NCBI GenBank assembly: GCA_017547385.1
Contig: JAFYPU010000014.1
Coordinates: 17,615-81,614, forward strand
Length of the DNA: 64,000 nt
Direction: 5' to 3'
Origin: Bacteroidaceae bacterium
GTDB taxonomy: Bacteria; Bacteroidota; Bacteroidia; Bacteroidales; Bacteroidaceae
Notes under the pieces: generated by a model
The model's database searches: none
What the model saw: the letters and a program-made list of their open reading frames with translations, nothing else
Told to the model about the DNA's origin: nothing
Position numbers and translations under genes: made by a program
Part shown: one piece after another, positions 1 to 7,797 of the stretch
Layout: the number at the start of each line of letters is the position of its first letter
Position numbering within the stretch: position 1 is the first letter of the stretch

Positions 1-122
1 AAGTGCGAGCCTGGAGTTGGCAGGGATTGGAAGCGGCAGTCGGACGCGCCAAGTTGTGGCAGAAGGGCAGGAGAGAGCAACCTGCCGAAGCCGAACAACC
101 CTCATCCCATCAATCGCAGTGA
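1..122 (+). CDS. possible 3' end of an unidentified gene
   Basis: The window opens inside sequence that is open in all three plus-strand frames, stopping at about 122, 170 and 204. A plus-strand terminator at 216-248 implies a plus-strand transcript ends here, so one of these frames is probably a gene tail. The frame ending at 122 reads like ordinary protein (about 39 residues, rich in Trp, Ala, Gln and Glu near its end), but I do not recognise it and cannot exclude the other two frames. Confidence 0.25.
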   Translation, partial: VRAWSWQGLEAAVGRAKLWQKGRREQPAEAEQPSSHQSQ

Positions 123-215
123 TGCCCGAGTGCACCCCGACAGCTTCCCGGCGTTCTACAGAAAAACGCTAAGGTCTTTCCCGACCTTTTACCCTGCAAC
201 ATAACAAAATGAGTA

Positions 216-248
216 TGCGGTTTCAATGATTTGGAACCGCATTTTTTT
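216..248 (+). terminator. rho-independent terminator
   Basis: A 9-bp stem (TGCGGTTTC pairing with GGAACCGCA, one G-U pair), an 8-nt loop and a run of seven T on the plus strand. It closes whatever plus-strand gene enters from the left edge. A small 6-bp hairpin (AAGGTC/GACCTT, 171-188) lies just before it. Confidence 0.75.
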
Positions 249-315
249 GTATTCCGGAAGCCATGTGTTTCCTCTTGAAACGGTAGATAAGCAAATCCGC
301 ACTGCCTTTCGGTAA

Positions 316-443
316 AGTATCACGCCTTGACACTACAGTATCACGCCTTGACACTGAAGTCTCAAGCACTTGACACAAAAGTATCATGCGCTTGACACAA
401 AAATATCAACGCCGTGAGACAAAAGTATCATGCCGAAGATACT
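316..443. repeat. six-unit intergenic stem-loop array, period 21-22 bp
   Basis: Units begin at 316, 337, 358, 380, 402 and 424, so the spacing is 21, 21, 22, 22, 22. Each unit resembles AGTATCAnGCcnTTGACAC, an imperfect palindrome (GTATCA against TGACAC, small loop). The last unit has perfect GTATC/GATAC arms. It lies between the convergent left-edge gene and lpdA. It appears to be the most diverged member of the dispersed array family also seen at 7681, 17020, 27079, 38531 and 42306. Confidence 0.7.
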
Positions 444-513
444 GCACCTGAAAGCCGTTTAGATTTCTTTTCTCGCTTTTTCGTAGCAAGCATCAGCCTT
501 TCGGACAAAAGAA

Positions 514-542
514 AGCCCTTTTGCAAAAGTCGCAAAAGGGCT
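514..542 (-). terminator. terminator of the glycine cleavage operon
   Basis: A perfect 11-bp stem (AGCCCTTTTGC with GCAAAAGGGCT) around a 7-nt loop, 38 bp past the lpdA stop on the minus strand and followed on that strand by a T-rich stretch (TTCTTTTG). Confidence 0.7.
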
Positions 543-579
543 TGTCGGGTGTAAGTTATGCTTTTCCGAAACGGCACCA

Positions 580-1938
580 TCAGGCATGGGCGGCCGAAAG
601 CAGTATTTCGCTCAGGGCAGGGTGGGCATGGATGCAGCGCGAAAGGTCGCTCAGGCTGGCATCTGCATTCATCAGCACCGCCACTTCGTGTATCAGGTCG
701 GCTGCATGTGCTCCCAGAATGTGAGCTCCGATGATGCGGCCCTGTTCGTCGCACAGGATTTTGGCCAGACCGTCGTCGGCTTCCATGGTGAGGGCTTTGC
801 CGTTGGCGCGATAGAAAGCCTTGTGCGCTGTGTAGGCTATGCCGCGCTCCGCTGCCTGCTCCTCGGTCAGGCCCACGCAAGCGGCTTCGGGCACCGTGAA
901 GACGGCAGCCGGCACAATGTCCAGGCGGATTTCGTCAGCCTTTTCGCAGATGTGGTTCACGGCACGGAAACCTTGGAAAGTGGCAGCGTGGGCCAACTGG
1001 CAGAGGCCGTTGATGTCGCCGATGGCATAGACGCCCGGCACGTTGGTCTGCATGTTTCCGTCCACGATGATGCCGCGCGGTGTGTGTGCCACACCGATGT
1101 CGTCAAGGTTGAGCGAAGAGAGGTTGGCAGCACGTCCCACAGCCATCAGCACGAGGTCGGCTTCGCAAGCGGCTTCTTTGCCTTTCTCCTCATAGCACAC
1201 GGTATATCCCCCGTCCGTGGGGCGAACGGCCGTAACGGCTGCACCGGTCTTGAAGGTGATGCCGCGCTTCTTCAGAGAGGTGCGCAGACGCTTGGCAATG
1301 TCGCGGTCGAACTGGGGGAGTATTTCTTTGCAAAACTCCACCACGGTTACGTCGCTGCCGAAACTGTGGTAGATGCTTGCAAACTCCAGGCCGATAACGC
1401 CGCCACCGATGACGCAGAGGCGTGCCGGCACTTCCGGGAGGTTGAGCATCTCGGTGGAAGTTACCACTCCCTCGCAGTGCGCTCCTTCGATGGGCAGGAA
1501 CTTCGTTTGGCTACCGGTGGCAATGATGATGGCGGGAGCGGTGAAAGTCTGTTCGCCCTCGGCCGTTTCGGCCACCACGGTGTGAGCGTCGGCAAAGCGT
1601 GCCTTGCCTTTCACCAGGGTGATGCCGGGCGTTTTCATCAGCATTTCGATGCCTCCCACAAGCTTTGCCACCACTTCGTTTTTGCGTTCCACGGCCTTCG
1701 AGAGCGAGAAACTGATTTCGCCCCCCGTGCTGATGCCGTAGCGTTCGGCCTCACGCACATCGTCAAGCACCTCGGCGTTGCGGCAAAGGCATTTGGTGGG
1801 GATGCAACCCGAGTTAAGGCATGTTCCGCCCAACTCGGCAGCCTCGATGAGCACCACCTGTCGGCCGGTTTTGGCAGCATGAACGGCAGCTTCGTATCCA
1901 CCGGGACCTGCGCCTATGATGATAATGTCTGTTTGCAT
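580..1938 (-). CDS. lpdA: dihydrolipoyl dehydrogenase (L-protein of glycine cleavage)
   Basis: FAD flavoprotein that reoxidises dihydrolipoyl-GcvH with NAD+. From the chosen start (452 aa) the N-terminal FAD motif GAGPGG is at about residues 9-14, the redox disulfide GGTCLNSGC at about 37-45 (C40 and C45), an NAD-binding GGGVIGLEFA follows mid-protein, and the C-terminal HAHPALSE supplies the His-Glu pair. The reading frame is open 33 bp further upstream, but residues start to look like the family only at MQTDIIIIGAG, so I start at 1938. It is the last gene of the gcv operon, 75 bp after gcvPB and followed by a terminator. It could also serve 2-oxoacid dehydrogenases, but the position argues for glycine cleavage. 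Confidence 0.95.
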   Translation of the reverse strand: MQTDIIIIGAGPGGYEAAVHAAKTGRQVVLIEAAELGGTCLNSGCIPTKCLCRNAEVLDDVREAERYGISTGGEISFSLSKAVERKNEVVAKLVGGIEMLMKTPGITLVKGKARFADAHTVVAETAEGEQTFTAPAIIIATGSQTKFLPIEGAHCEGVVTSTEMLNLPEVPARLCVIGGGVIGLEFASIYHSFGSDVTVVEFCKEILPQFDRDIAKRLRTSLKKRGITFKTGAAVTAVRPTDGGYTVCYEEKGKEAACEADLVLMAVGRAANLSSLNLDDIGVAHTPRGIIVDGNMQTNVPGVYAIGDINGLCQLAHAATFQGFRAVNHICEKADEIRLDIVPAAVFTVPEAACVGLTEEQAAERGIAYTAHKAFYRANGKALTMEADDGLAKILCDEQGRIIGAHILGAHAADLIHEVAVLMNADASLSDLSRCIHAHPALSEILLSAAHA

Positions 1939-2013
1939 GTTTGAAATGTTTGGGGTGAAACTACGGGCCAACCGAAGCGCGTGGCTCGATTGGCCCGAGT
2001 AGATACGTTTTTC

Positions 2014-3495
2014 TTAAAGCATTGCGAAAGTGAACTTAGGCTCTTTCACCGCCTTCACATCGTCAAGACGACGCACCGGCGTGGAGTGCGGAGCCGTCTT
2101 GAGCAGTTCGCGATTGTCGCGAGCTTCGATGGCGATGGTCTTCATCACTTCGATGAATTCGTCCAACGTGTCCTTGCTTTCTGTTTCCGTGGGCTCAATC
2201 ATCATGGCTTCGTGGAAGAGCAACGGAAAATAGATGGTGGGAGCGTGGAAACCGTAGTCGAGCAAACGCTTGGCCACATCGAGTGTGGTTACATGCCCTG
2301 CATCATGATGGTCGCCGCCATATTCTTCACGCAGACCGTCGAACACAAATTCGTGCTTGCACAAGCCGTCGATGGGAAGCTTGTAGTATTCCTTCAAGCA
2401 TTCCTTTATATAATTGGCATTGAGCACTGAGAGTTTTCCGGCCAAAGGCACATTCTCCTTGCCCAGTGACAACAGATAAGCATAAGCACGCACCACAACG
2501 GCATAGTTGCCGAAGAGGGGCGACACAGCACCAAGCGATTGCTCGTTCATCCGGATGGAGAAGCTGCCGTCGGCATTCTTCACCACCTGCGGATTGGGCA
2601 GATATTCCTCCAAGCCGGCGCGAACACCCACCGGACCGCTGCCGGGACCGCCACCGCCGTGCGGCGTTGAGAATGTCTTGTGCAGATTGATGTGCATCAC
2701 GTCAAAGCCCATGTCGCCGGGACGGCAAACACCCAGCATGGGATTCAGGTTGGCACCATCGTAATACATGAGGCCGCCGCATTCGTGAACGAGACGCGCA
2801 ATCTCAGGTATTTTCTTTTCGAAGATACCCAGCGTGTTGGGGTTGGTCATCATCATGCCGGCAATGTCGTCTCCCAACAACGGCTTCAGGTCTTCCACAT
2901 CCACGGTTCCATCGGCTGTGCTCTTCACCTGCACAATCTGCAGTCCGCATACGGCAGCCGAAGCCGGGTTGGTGCCGTGAGCAGAGTCGGGCACGATGAT
3001 TTTGGTGCGTCCGGTGTCGCCGCGCATTTCGTGATACTTGCGAATTACCATCAGACCGGTCAATTCGCCGTGTGCTCCGGCATACGGATTAAGCGTGAAG
3101 GCACTCAGACCGGCGATTTCCGAGAGTGTGCGTTGCACCTCCCAATACAGCTCCAGCGCACCTTGTGTTGTGCATTCGCATTGTGCGGGATGAAGATTGG
3201 TGAAGCCTTTCAGCGCAGCCATCTCCTCGTTTATCTTCGGGTTATACTTCATGGTGCAACTTCCCAAGGGGTAGAAGCCTGTGTCCACACCGAAGTTGTT
3301 ATTACTCATGTTGGTGTAATGACGCACGGCAGTGAGTTCGTCCACTTCGGGAAGGCCCAAAGGCTTTTCGCGCAACAATGCAGAGGGCAGTTCATCCATG
3401 CTGTGGTTTCTCATGGTGCTCTCGGGCAATGAATATCCGGTACGTCCGGGTTTTGAAAGTTCGAATATCAACTTTCCGTAGTATGTCTTGTTCAT
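2014..3495 (-). CDS. gcvPB: glycine dehydrogenase (decarboxylating) subunit 2
   Basis: PLP-carrying half of the P-protein, which decarboxylates glycine and passes the aminomethyl group to the lipoyl arm of GcvH. At 493 aa it is the usual size of the subunit-2 form. The PLP lysine is K273 in HINLHKTFSTPHGGGG, followed by the Gly-rich GPGSGPVGV. It lies 30 bp after gcvPA, so the two halves are made together, as expected for the alpha2-beta2 enzyme. The split arrangement is typical of Firmicutes, Thermus and archaea; the Bacteroidales examples I recall have one P-protein of about 950 aa. Confidence 0.95.
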   Translation of the reverse strand: MNKTYYGKLIFELSKPGRTGYSLPESTMRNHSMDELPSALLREKPLGLPEVDELTAVRHYTNMSNNNFGVDTGFYPLGSCTMKYNPKINEEMAALKGFTNLHPAQCECTTQGALELYWEVQRTLSEIAGLSAFTLNPYAGAHGELTGLMVIRKYHEMRGDTGRTKIIVPDSAHGTNPASAAVCGLQIVQVKSTADGTVDVEDLKPLLGDDIAGMMMTNPNTLGIFEKKIPEIARLVHECGGLMYYDGANLNPMLGVCRPGDMGFDVMHINLHKTFSTPHGGGGPGSGPVGVRAGLEEYLPNPQVVKNADGSFSIRMNEQSLGAVSPLFGNYAVVVRAYAYLLSLGKENVPLAGKLSVLNANYIKECLKEYYKLPIDGLCKHEFVFDGLREEYGGDHHDAGHVTTLDVAKRLLDYGFHAPTIYFPLLFHEAMMIEPTETESKDTLDEFIEVMKTIAIEARDNRELLKTAPHSTPVRRLDDVKAVKEPKFTFAML

Positions 3496-3525
3496 TGTTA
3501 TGGCTTTAGAATGTTTCTACCCTGT

Positions 3526-4863
3526 TTACACTAACTTGGCCACTGCTGCCACAAAAGCGTCAATTTGTTGTTGACTGTTCTGCTCTGTTGCTGCAAAAAC
3601 AACAAGTTGCTCTGCTTCGTTGGCCACAACGCCGGCGAGATAACCCTCGGCAGTCAGCTTTTTGCGAAGCTCGTTCAGCGGTGTCTTGCCGGTATAGCGG
3701 AGTGTGAACTCGTTGAGGAAAGGAACTTCGTGCACCTTCTCAAATGCACCTGTACCGATGAGCGCATCCTGAAGGTAGTGGGCGGCTTCGTAAGACAATT
3801 GGTTGACTTCGCGCAAGCCCTTCGGTCCCATCAACGACAAGTATGAAGCCACGTAGAGGCACATGAAACCTTGCGCTGTGCAGATGTTGGAAGTGGCCTT
3901 CTCGCGACGAATGTGCTGCTCGCGAGCCTGCATTGTCAAGACGAAGCATCGTTTTCCTTCGGCATCGGTGGTGGCACCCACAAGACGGCCGGGCATTTTG
4001 CGGATTAGGGCCGAAGTGGTGCACAAATAGCCGATGTAAGGACCGCCGTAGCCCATGGGAATTCCCAGACTCTGTGCATCACCGCACGCAATGTCTGCTC
4101 CCCATTCGCCGGGCGACTTCAAAACACCCAAGGCGGAAGCCACGGAATTGATGACGAGCAATGCTTTTTCTGCATGGCATGCATCAGCCAGTCCGCTGAA
4201 GTCTTCGATGTTGCCAAAATAGTTGGGTTGTGCCACCATCACACCGGCAACGTCGCCACCGGCCAACAACTCGTTGATAGCGGCTTTGTCGGTAACTCCA
4301 TCCTTGGCAGGAACTTCCACGAGTTCCACACCATGATATTTTGCATAGGTGCGCACCACTCGGAGCACGTCAGGGTTGAACGTAGATGAGATGAGCACTT
4401 TTCTGCGCTTCTTGGCAGCAGCCACACACATCATCATCGCTTCTGCAGTGGCCGTTGCACCATCGTACATACTGGCATTCGAAATTTCCAAACCCGTCAA
4501 CTCGGCCATCATGCTCTGATACTCGAAAATATACTGCAAGGTGCCTTGCGAAATCTCGGCTTGGTAAGGAGTGTATGAGGTGGAAAACTCAGAGCGCGAT
4601 GCGATGTAGGGAATTACGCTCGGTGTGTAGTGGTTGTAAGTGCCGCATCCGGCAAAGCATACCAGCTGTTTGTTGCGGGCAGCCATGCCTTCAATGATTT
4701 CGCGCACTTCAATCTCGGATTTGGCCGAGGGCATGTCGAGTTCGCCGACGAACTTCAGTTCTTCCGGGATCTCGGCATAGAGTTCTTCCAACGAACCCAC
4801 GCCAATCACTTTCAGCATTTCGCTGATGTCTTGTTGGGTGTGGGGAAAATACTTATAGGACAT
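3526..4863 (-). CDS. gcvPA: glycine dehydrogenase (decarboxylating) subunit 1
   Basis: N-terminal half of the P-protein as a separate 445-aa chain, the usual length of GcvPA. It begins MSYKYFPHTQQDISEML, a typical subunit-1 opening, and contains the conserved blocks CFAGCGTYNHYTPSVI (about residues 68-83) and ISQGTLQYIFEYQSMMAELTG. It has the aminotransferase fold but no PLP lysine, which sits in GcvPB. It lies 115 bp after gcvH, the widest gap in the operon, and that gap contains a 12-bp hairpin. Confidence 0.95.
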   Translation of the reverse strand: MSYKYFPHTQQDISEMLKVIGVGSLEELYAEIPEELKFVGELDMPSAKSEIEVREIIEGMAARNKQLVCFAGCGTYNHYTPSVIPYIASRSEFSTSYTPYQAEISQGTLQYIFEYQSMMAELTGLEISNASMYDGATATAEAMMMCVAAAKKRRKVLISSTFNPDVLRVVRTYAKYHGVELVEVPAKDGVTDKAAINELLAGGDVAGVMVAQPNYFGNIEDFSGLADACHAEKALLVINSVASALGVLKSPGEWGADIACGDAQSLGIPMGYGGPYIGYLCTTSALIRKMPGRLVGATTDAEGKRCFVLTMQAREQHIRREKATSNICTAQGFMCLYVASYLSLMGPKGLREVNQLSYEAAHYLQDALIGTGAFEKVHEVPFLNEFTLRYTGKTPLNELRKKLTAEGYLAGVVANEAEQLVVFAATEQNSQQQIDAFVAAVAKLV

Positions 4864-4905
4864 AGATTTTTGTTTAGTGAGTTAGTGAAAATGAGCCTTG
4901 AAATG

Positions 4906-4957
4906 CAAAATGTGTCAATGGCCTGATGGATTTTCACCGGCGCACTGACACATTTTG
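4906..4957. other. hairpin between gcvH and gcvPA
   Basis: Perfect 12-bp arms (CAAAATGTGTCA with TGACACATTTTG) around a 28-nt loop in the largest gap of the operon. No T-run follows on the minus strand, so it does not look like a terminator. A stability or processing hairpin, or an operator, fits better. Confidence 0.5.
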
Positions 4958-4978
4958 TGAGGGCACATTGCCAATTGT

Positions 4979-5356
4979 TTAGTGGCAGATGGCTTCGTAG
5001 GCAGCAACGTCCATCAGTGCTTCCACTTCGGCAGGATCGCTGAGCTTCACTTTCATAATCCAGTTGGCGAAGGCGTCTTTGTTCACAAGCTCAGGAGCGT
5101 CTTCCAACTCTTCGTTGATTTCAACCACAGTGCCGCTCACAGGTGAGATGAGGTCGCTGGCAGCTTTCACACTCTCGACGGCACCGAATTCTTCACCGGC
5201 TGTAACTTCATCATCCACTTCGGGCATATCTACGTATACCACGTTGCCGAGTTGGTCTTGCGCGTAGTCGGTAATTCCGACGTATCCGTATTCGCCTTCA
5301 ATCTTTACGTATTCGTGGCTCTCGCTGTAGTAGAGTCCTTCAATCACTTTTGCCAT
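4979..5356 (-). CDS. gcvH: glycine cleavage H-protein
   Basis: Lipoyl carrier that shuttles the aminomethyl intermediate between P-, T- and L-proteins. At 125 aa it is full length; the lipoylated lysine is K64 in the motif AVESVKAAS, and the preceding VGITDYAQDQLGNVVYVDMP is a family signature. It sits 34 bp after gcvT. A lipoate ligase at the head of the operon is the likely source of its lipoyl group. Confidence 0.97.
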   Translation of the reverse strand: MAKVIEGLYYSESHEYVKIEGEYGYVGITDYAQDQLGNVVYVDMPEVDDEVTAGEEFGAVESVKAASDLISPVSGTVVEINEELEDAPELVNKDAFANWIMKVKLSDPAEVEALMDVAAYEAICH

Positions 5357-5390
5357 TTTTGTTGTGTTTTTAGATAGTTATTAAATAGTA

Positions 5391-6482
5391 TTATTTCTTG
5401 TAGTTCTTCTCATAGAAGCGTTTCTTCGTAACAACTCCGTCTTGCAGTTTGCGGTGTATGCGCACCTGAACGGGAGTGCCAAGTTTGGCATAGGCAATGT
5501 CAATAAGTGCCATGCAGACGCTCTTGCCTGTTGATATGGAGTTGTAGCCTGTTGTTACGGTTCCGATAACCTTGCCTTCGGCTTCAACATCGTATCCGTG
5601 GCGCGGAATGGCGCGGCCGGCGAGCTCGATACCCACAATCTTGCGGCTGACACCCTCAGCTTTCTGTTTGGCCACGGCTTCTTTGCCGATGAATTCTTCT
5701 TTCTCCACTTTGACAAACATGCCAAGGCCTGCTTCGATGGGCGAAAGCTCGTCGGTGAGTTCGTCGCCATAGAGCGGAAGTCCCACTTCGAAGCGGAGTG
5801 TGTCGCGACAGCCCAGGCCGCAGGGTTTCACCTCTCCGGAATTCACCAAAATGTCCCAAGACTTTTGGATGTAGGCGTGGCTGCCGTATATCTCAAATCC
5901 GTCTTCTCCTGTATAGCCTGTGCGGCTCACAATGAGGGTTTCGCCATCAACGTCGATGGTCTTGAAAGTATAGAAAGCCAATTCGGCACATTCCAATCCG
6001 AGGAGTTTCTCGGTCAGAGCTTCTGCCTGAGGACCCTGAACGGCCAACTGGCCATACTGTTCGCTTTGGTTGATCACTGCAACGTCCATGCCGTCTTTCT
6101 GCGCCAACATCCAAGCGTAGTCCTTGTCGATGTTGGCTGCGTTGATGACGAGGAAAAATTTCTGCTCAGCCATTTTATACACCAAAAGGTCGTCCACGGT
6201 TCCGCCGTGTGGGTGCAGCATCATGCCGTAATAAATCTTGCCAATGGGAGCGCCGGCTACGTCGTTGGTGAAGATGTGTTGAACGTAGCGTTCGGCATCG
6301 GGGCCTTCCACTAACACTTCGCCCATGTGGCTCACATCGAACACGCCGCAGGCTTGTCGCACGGCGTTGTGCTCATCTGCGATGTCGGTGTATTGGATAG
6401 GCATTTCAAATCCGCCGAATGGCACCATCTTGGCACCGAGTGCGACGTGCTTTTCGTAAAGACAGGTTCTTTTTTCTGACAT
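5391..6482 (-). CDS. gcvT: aminomethyltransferase (T-protein)
   Basis: Tetrahydrofolate-dependent T-protein that releases ammonia and forms 5,10-methylene-THF from the aminomethyl group on GcvH. At 363 aa it is normal length. Recognisable blocks are VPFGGFEMPIQY near the N-terminus, GVFDVSHMGEV, SRTGYTGEDGFEIY in the centre and GCRDTLRFEVGLPLYG. It starts 14 bp after the lipoate ligase stop, so the two are almost certainly co-transcribed. Confidence 0.96.
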   Translation of the reverse strand: MSEKRTCLYEKHVALGAKMVPFGGFEMPIQYTDIADEHNAVRQACGVFDVSHMGEVLVEGPDAERYVQHIFTNDVAGAPIGKIYYGMMLHPHGGTVDDLLVYKMAEQKFFLVINAANIDKDYAWMLAQKDGMDVAVINQSEQYGQLAVQGPQAEALTEKLLGLECAELAFYTFKTIDVDGETLIVSRTGYTGEDGFEIYGSHAYIQKSWDILVNSGEVKPCGLGCRDTLRFEVGLPLYGDELTDELSPIEAGLGMFVKVEKEEFIGKEAVAKQKAEGVSRKIVGIELAGRAIPRHGYDVEAEGKVIGTVTTGYNSISTGKSVCMALIDIAYAKLGTPVQVRIHRKLQDGVVTKKRFYEKNYKK

Positions 6483-6496
6483 GTTGTATTAGGTTT

Positions 6497-7564
6497 TTAA
6501 GGATTGGTATTTTCGCTTTTAGGATATGCGTTTGTTTCTTTCTGCTCGATGTTCAGGAGTTTCCTGAGTGCTTGTGTACTGAAATTTCTTATGCTTTCTT
6601 CGGGGTGAAGTGTATCGATGATTTCTCTCATGGAATCAGCATGATAGCTTGCTCCTATGAAAGCTTTGCTGAAAGCCTCTTCTGCATTCCCGCACTCGAA
6701 GAAGTCACCCGTGAGCCGCACTTCAGTGATGGTGTTTCCGCACAATGAGAAATGTATTTCCACGCTGCCGCAACCGGCAATGCGGTCGCTATGTGTGATG
6801 TGTGTGTGTCGGGATTTGCCATACAGAAACTCAGGGTTCCGATAGGCTTTCTCGTTCTCGAAAATGCGCTTCACATCTTCATGCGTTAGGTGCACTTCCT
6901 TGTTGCATAGACTTGTTTCTATGGCCGTGCGCAATTGATGGATGTCAATGCTGAGCACATCTTTCAGCAGTCCGATGCGGCTTTTCACGCTCGCCACGCC
7001 GGCTTTGCTGAGCTTGGCTGCATCGGGCGTGATGGCGTTTTGCATATTCACGGCTTGCGTATCGAAGAGCATGGTGCCGTGTACAATGTTGCGCTTGGGC
7101 AGATGGTAGAAAGCGTTGCCGCATATTTTTCTGCCGTCCGCCAGACAGATGTCGTTGCGTCCGGTGGTGATAACGGCTGCCCCGAGTTGGTTCAAGGCCT
7201 GTGCCACTGTGGTGGCATATTCGGCAAAGAGCGTTTCCACGGCGCGGCTCGGTGTGATGAGACTCAGCATCAAGTTACCCTCGTCGGCATAGATGCATCC
7301 GCCTCCGCTTTTGCGGCGCACCACGTCTATGCCGTGTGTGTGGCAATAGTCCAGATTGATTTCGGCATGAGCCACTTGGTTGCGTCCCATCACCACGGTG
7401 GGCGAAAGCTGCCAGGTGAAAAAATAATTTCCTTCGGGCAAGTGTTCGGCTACATACTCCTCTGCTGCCAACCAAAACGTGGCGGCTTGCCGATCCATGT
7501 TTAGCGGAAAGCGTACATGGCAGGCCGGAAATGCCGAGGCTTTTATGTCGGTTTTTGAGTTCAT
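6497..7564 (-). CDS. lplA: lipoate-protein ligase, first gene of the gcv operon
   Basis: Member of the biotin/lipoate ligase family (355 aa). The lipoate-binding block VVRRKSGGGCIYADEGNLMLS is present, then GRNDICLADGRKICGNAFYH with the catalytic lysine region, and a C-terminal accessory domain as in bacterial LplA. It should activate lipoate with ATP and load it on GcvH. Being first in the glycine cleavage operon makes GcvH the obvious target. A role in lipoyl transfer rather than scavenging is possible, since the sequence alone does not separate the subgroups. Confidence 0.88.
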   Translation of the reverse strand: MNSKTDIKASAFPACHVRFPLNMDRQAATFWLAAEEYVAEHLPEGNYFFTWQLSPTVVMGRNQVAHAEINLDYCHTHGIDVVRRKSGGGCIYADEGNLMLSLITPSRAVETLFAEYATTVAQALNQLGAAVITTGRNDICLADGRKICGNAFYHLPKRNIVHGTMLFDTQAVNMQNAITPDAAKLSKAGVASVKSRIGLLKDVLSIDIHQLRTAIETSLCNKEVHLTHEDVKRIFENEKAYRNPEFLYGKSRHTHITHSDRIAGCGSVEIHFSLCGNTITEVRLTGDFFECGNAEEAFSKAFIGASYHADSMREIIDTLHPEESIRNFSTQALRKLLNIEQKETNAYPKSENTNP

Positions 7565-7589
7565 CGGAGGTGTTGCCTGATATCACCGC

Positions 7590-7620
7590 CAAAATTAAAG
7601 AAAGGTGTGAGAAATCCCAA
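7590..7620 (-). promoter_or_regulatory. promoter of the glycine cleavage operon
   Basis: On the minus strand a -7 box TAATTTTG (7590-7597) lies 19 nt from TTGG (7617-7620), one mismatch from the -33 TTTG. It would start a short leader ahead of lplA. No glycine riboswitch is visible in the space. Confidence 0.5.
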
Positions 7621-7680
7621 CTAAGCTGTCGGTTTTTTTGGCTTTCAAGGATAAAAAATCTTGCAGCGATTGCGTGAAAA

Positions 7681-7764
7681 TCTACAAGGCGTTTAGAAGT
7701 TTCTACAAGCACTGCAGAAATTTCTAAACGCCTTGTAAATTTTTGTAAGCCCCATGTGCCTTTT
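7681..7764. repeat. 21-bp stem-loop array between menCE and lplA
   Basis: Units begin at 7681, 7702 and 7723, exactly 21 bp apart, with a weaker fourth at 7744. Unit 2 is the family core TTCTACAAGCACTGCAGAA. Units 1 and 3 are reverse complements over 16 bp (7683-7698 with 7722-7737) and enclose unit 2. On the minus strand the large hairpin is followed by GATTTTC, so it could also help end the menaquinone transcript, which stops at 7798. Confidence 0.8.
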
Positions 7765-7797
7765 TCTGACAAAAGGTAAGCATTTGTGCGTTGTGGC

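Noticed and set aside
586-1944. Long open frame (452 codons) on the plus strand over lpdA
   Set aside because: It is antisense to a clear dihydrolipoyl dehydrogenase and its residues (His/Gly/Val/Phe-rich) show no family. Similar mirror frames lie over menD, the EF-G2-like gene, the kinase and gcvT.
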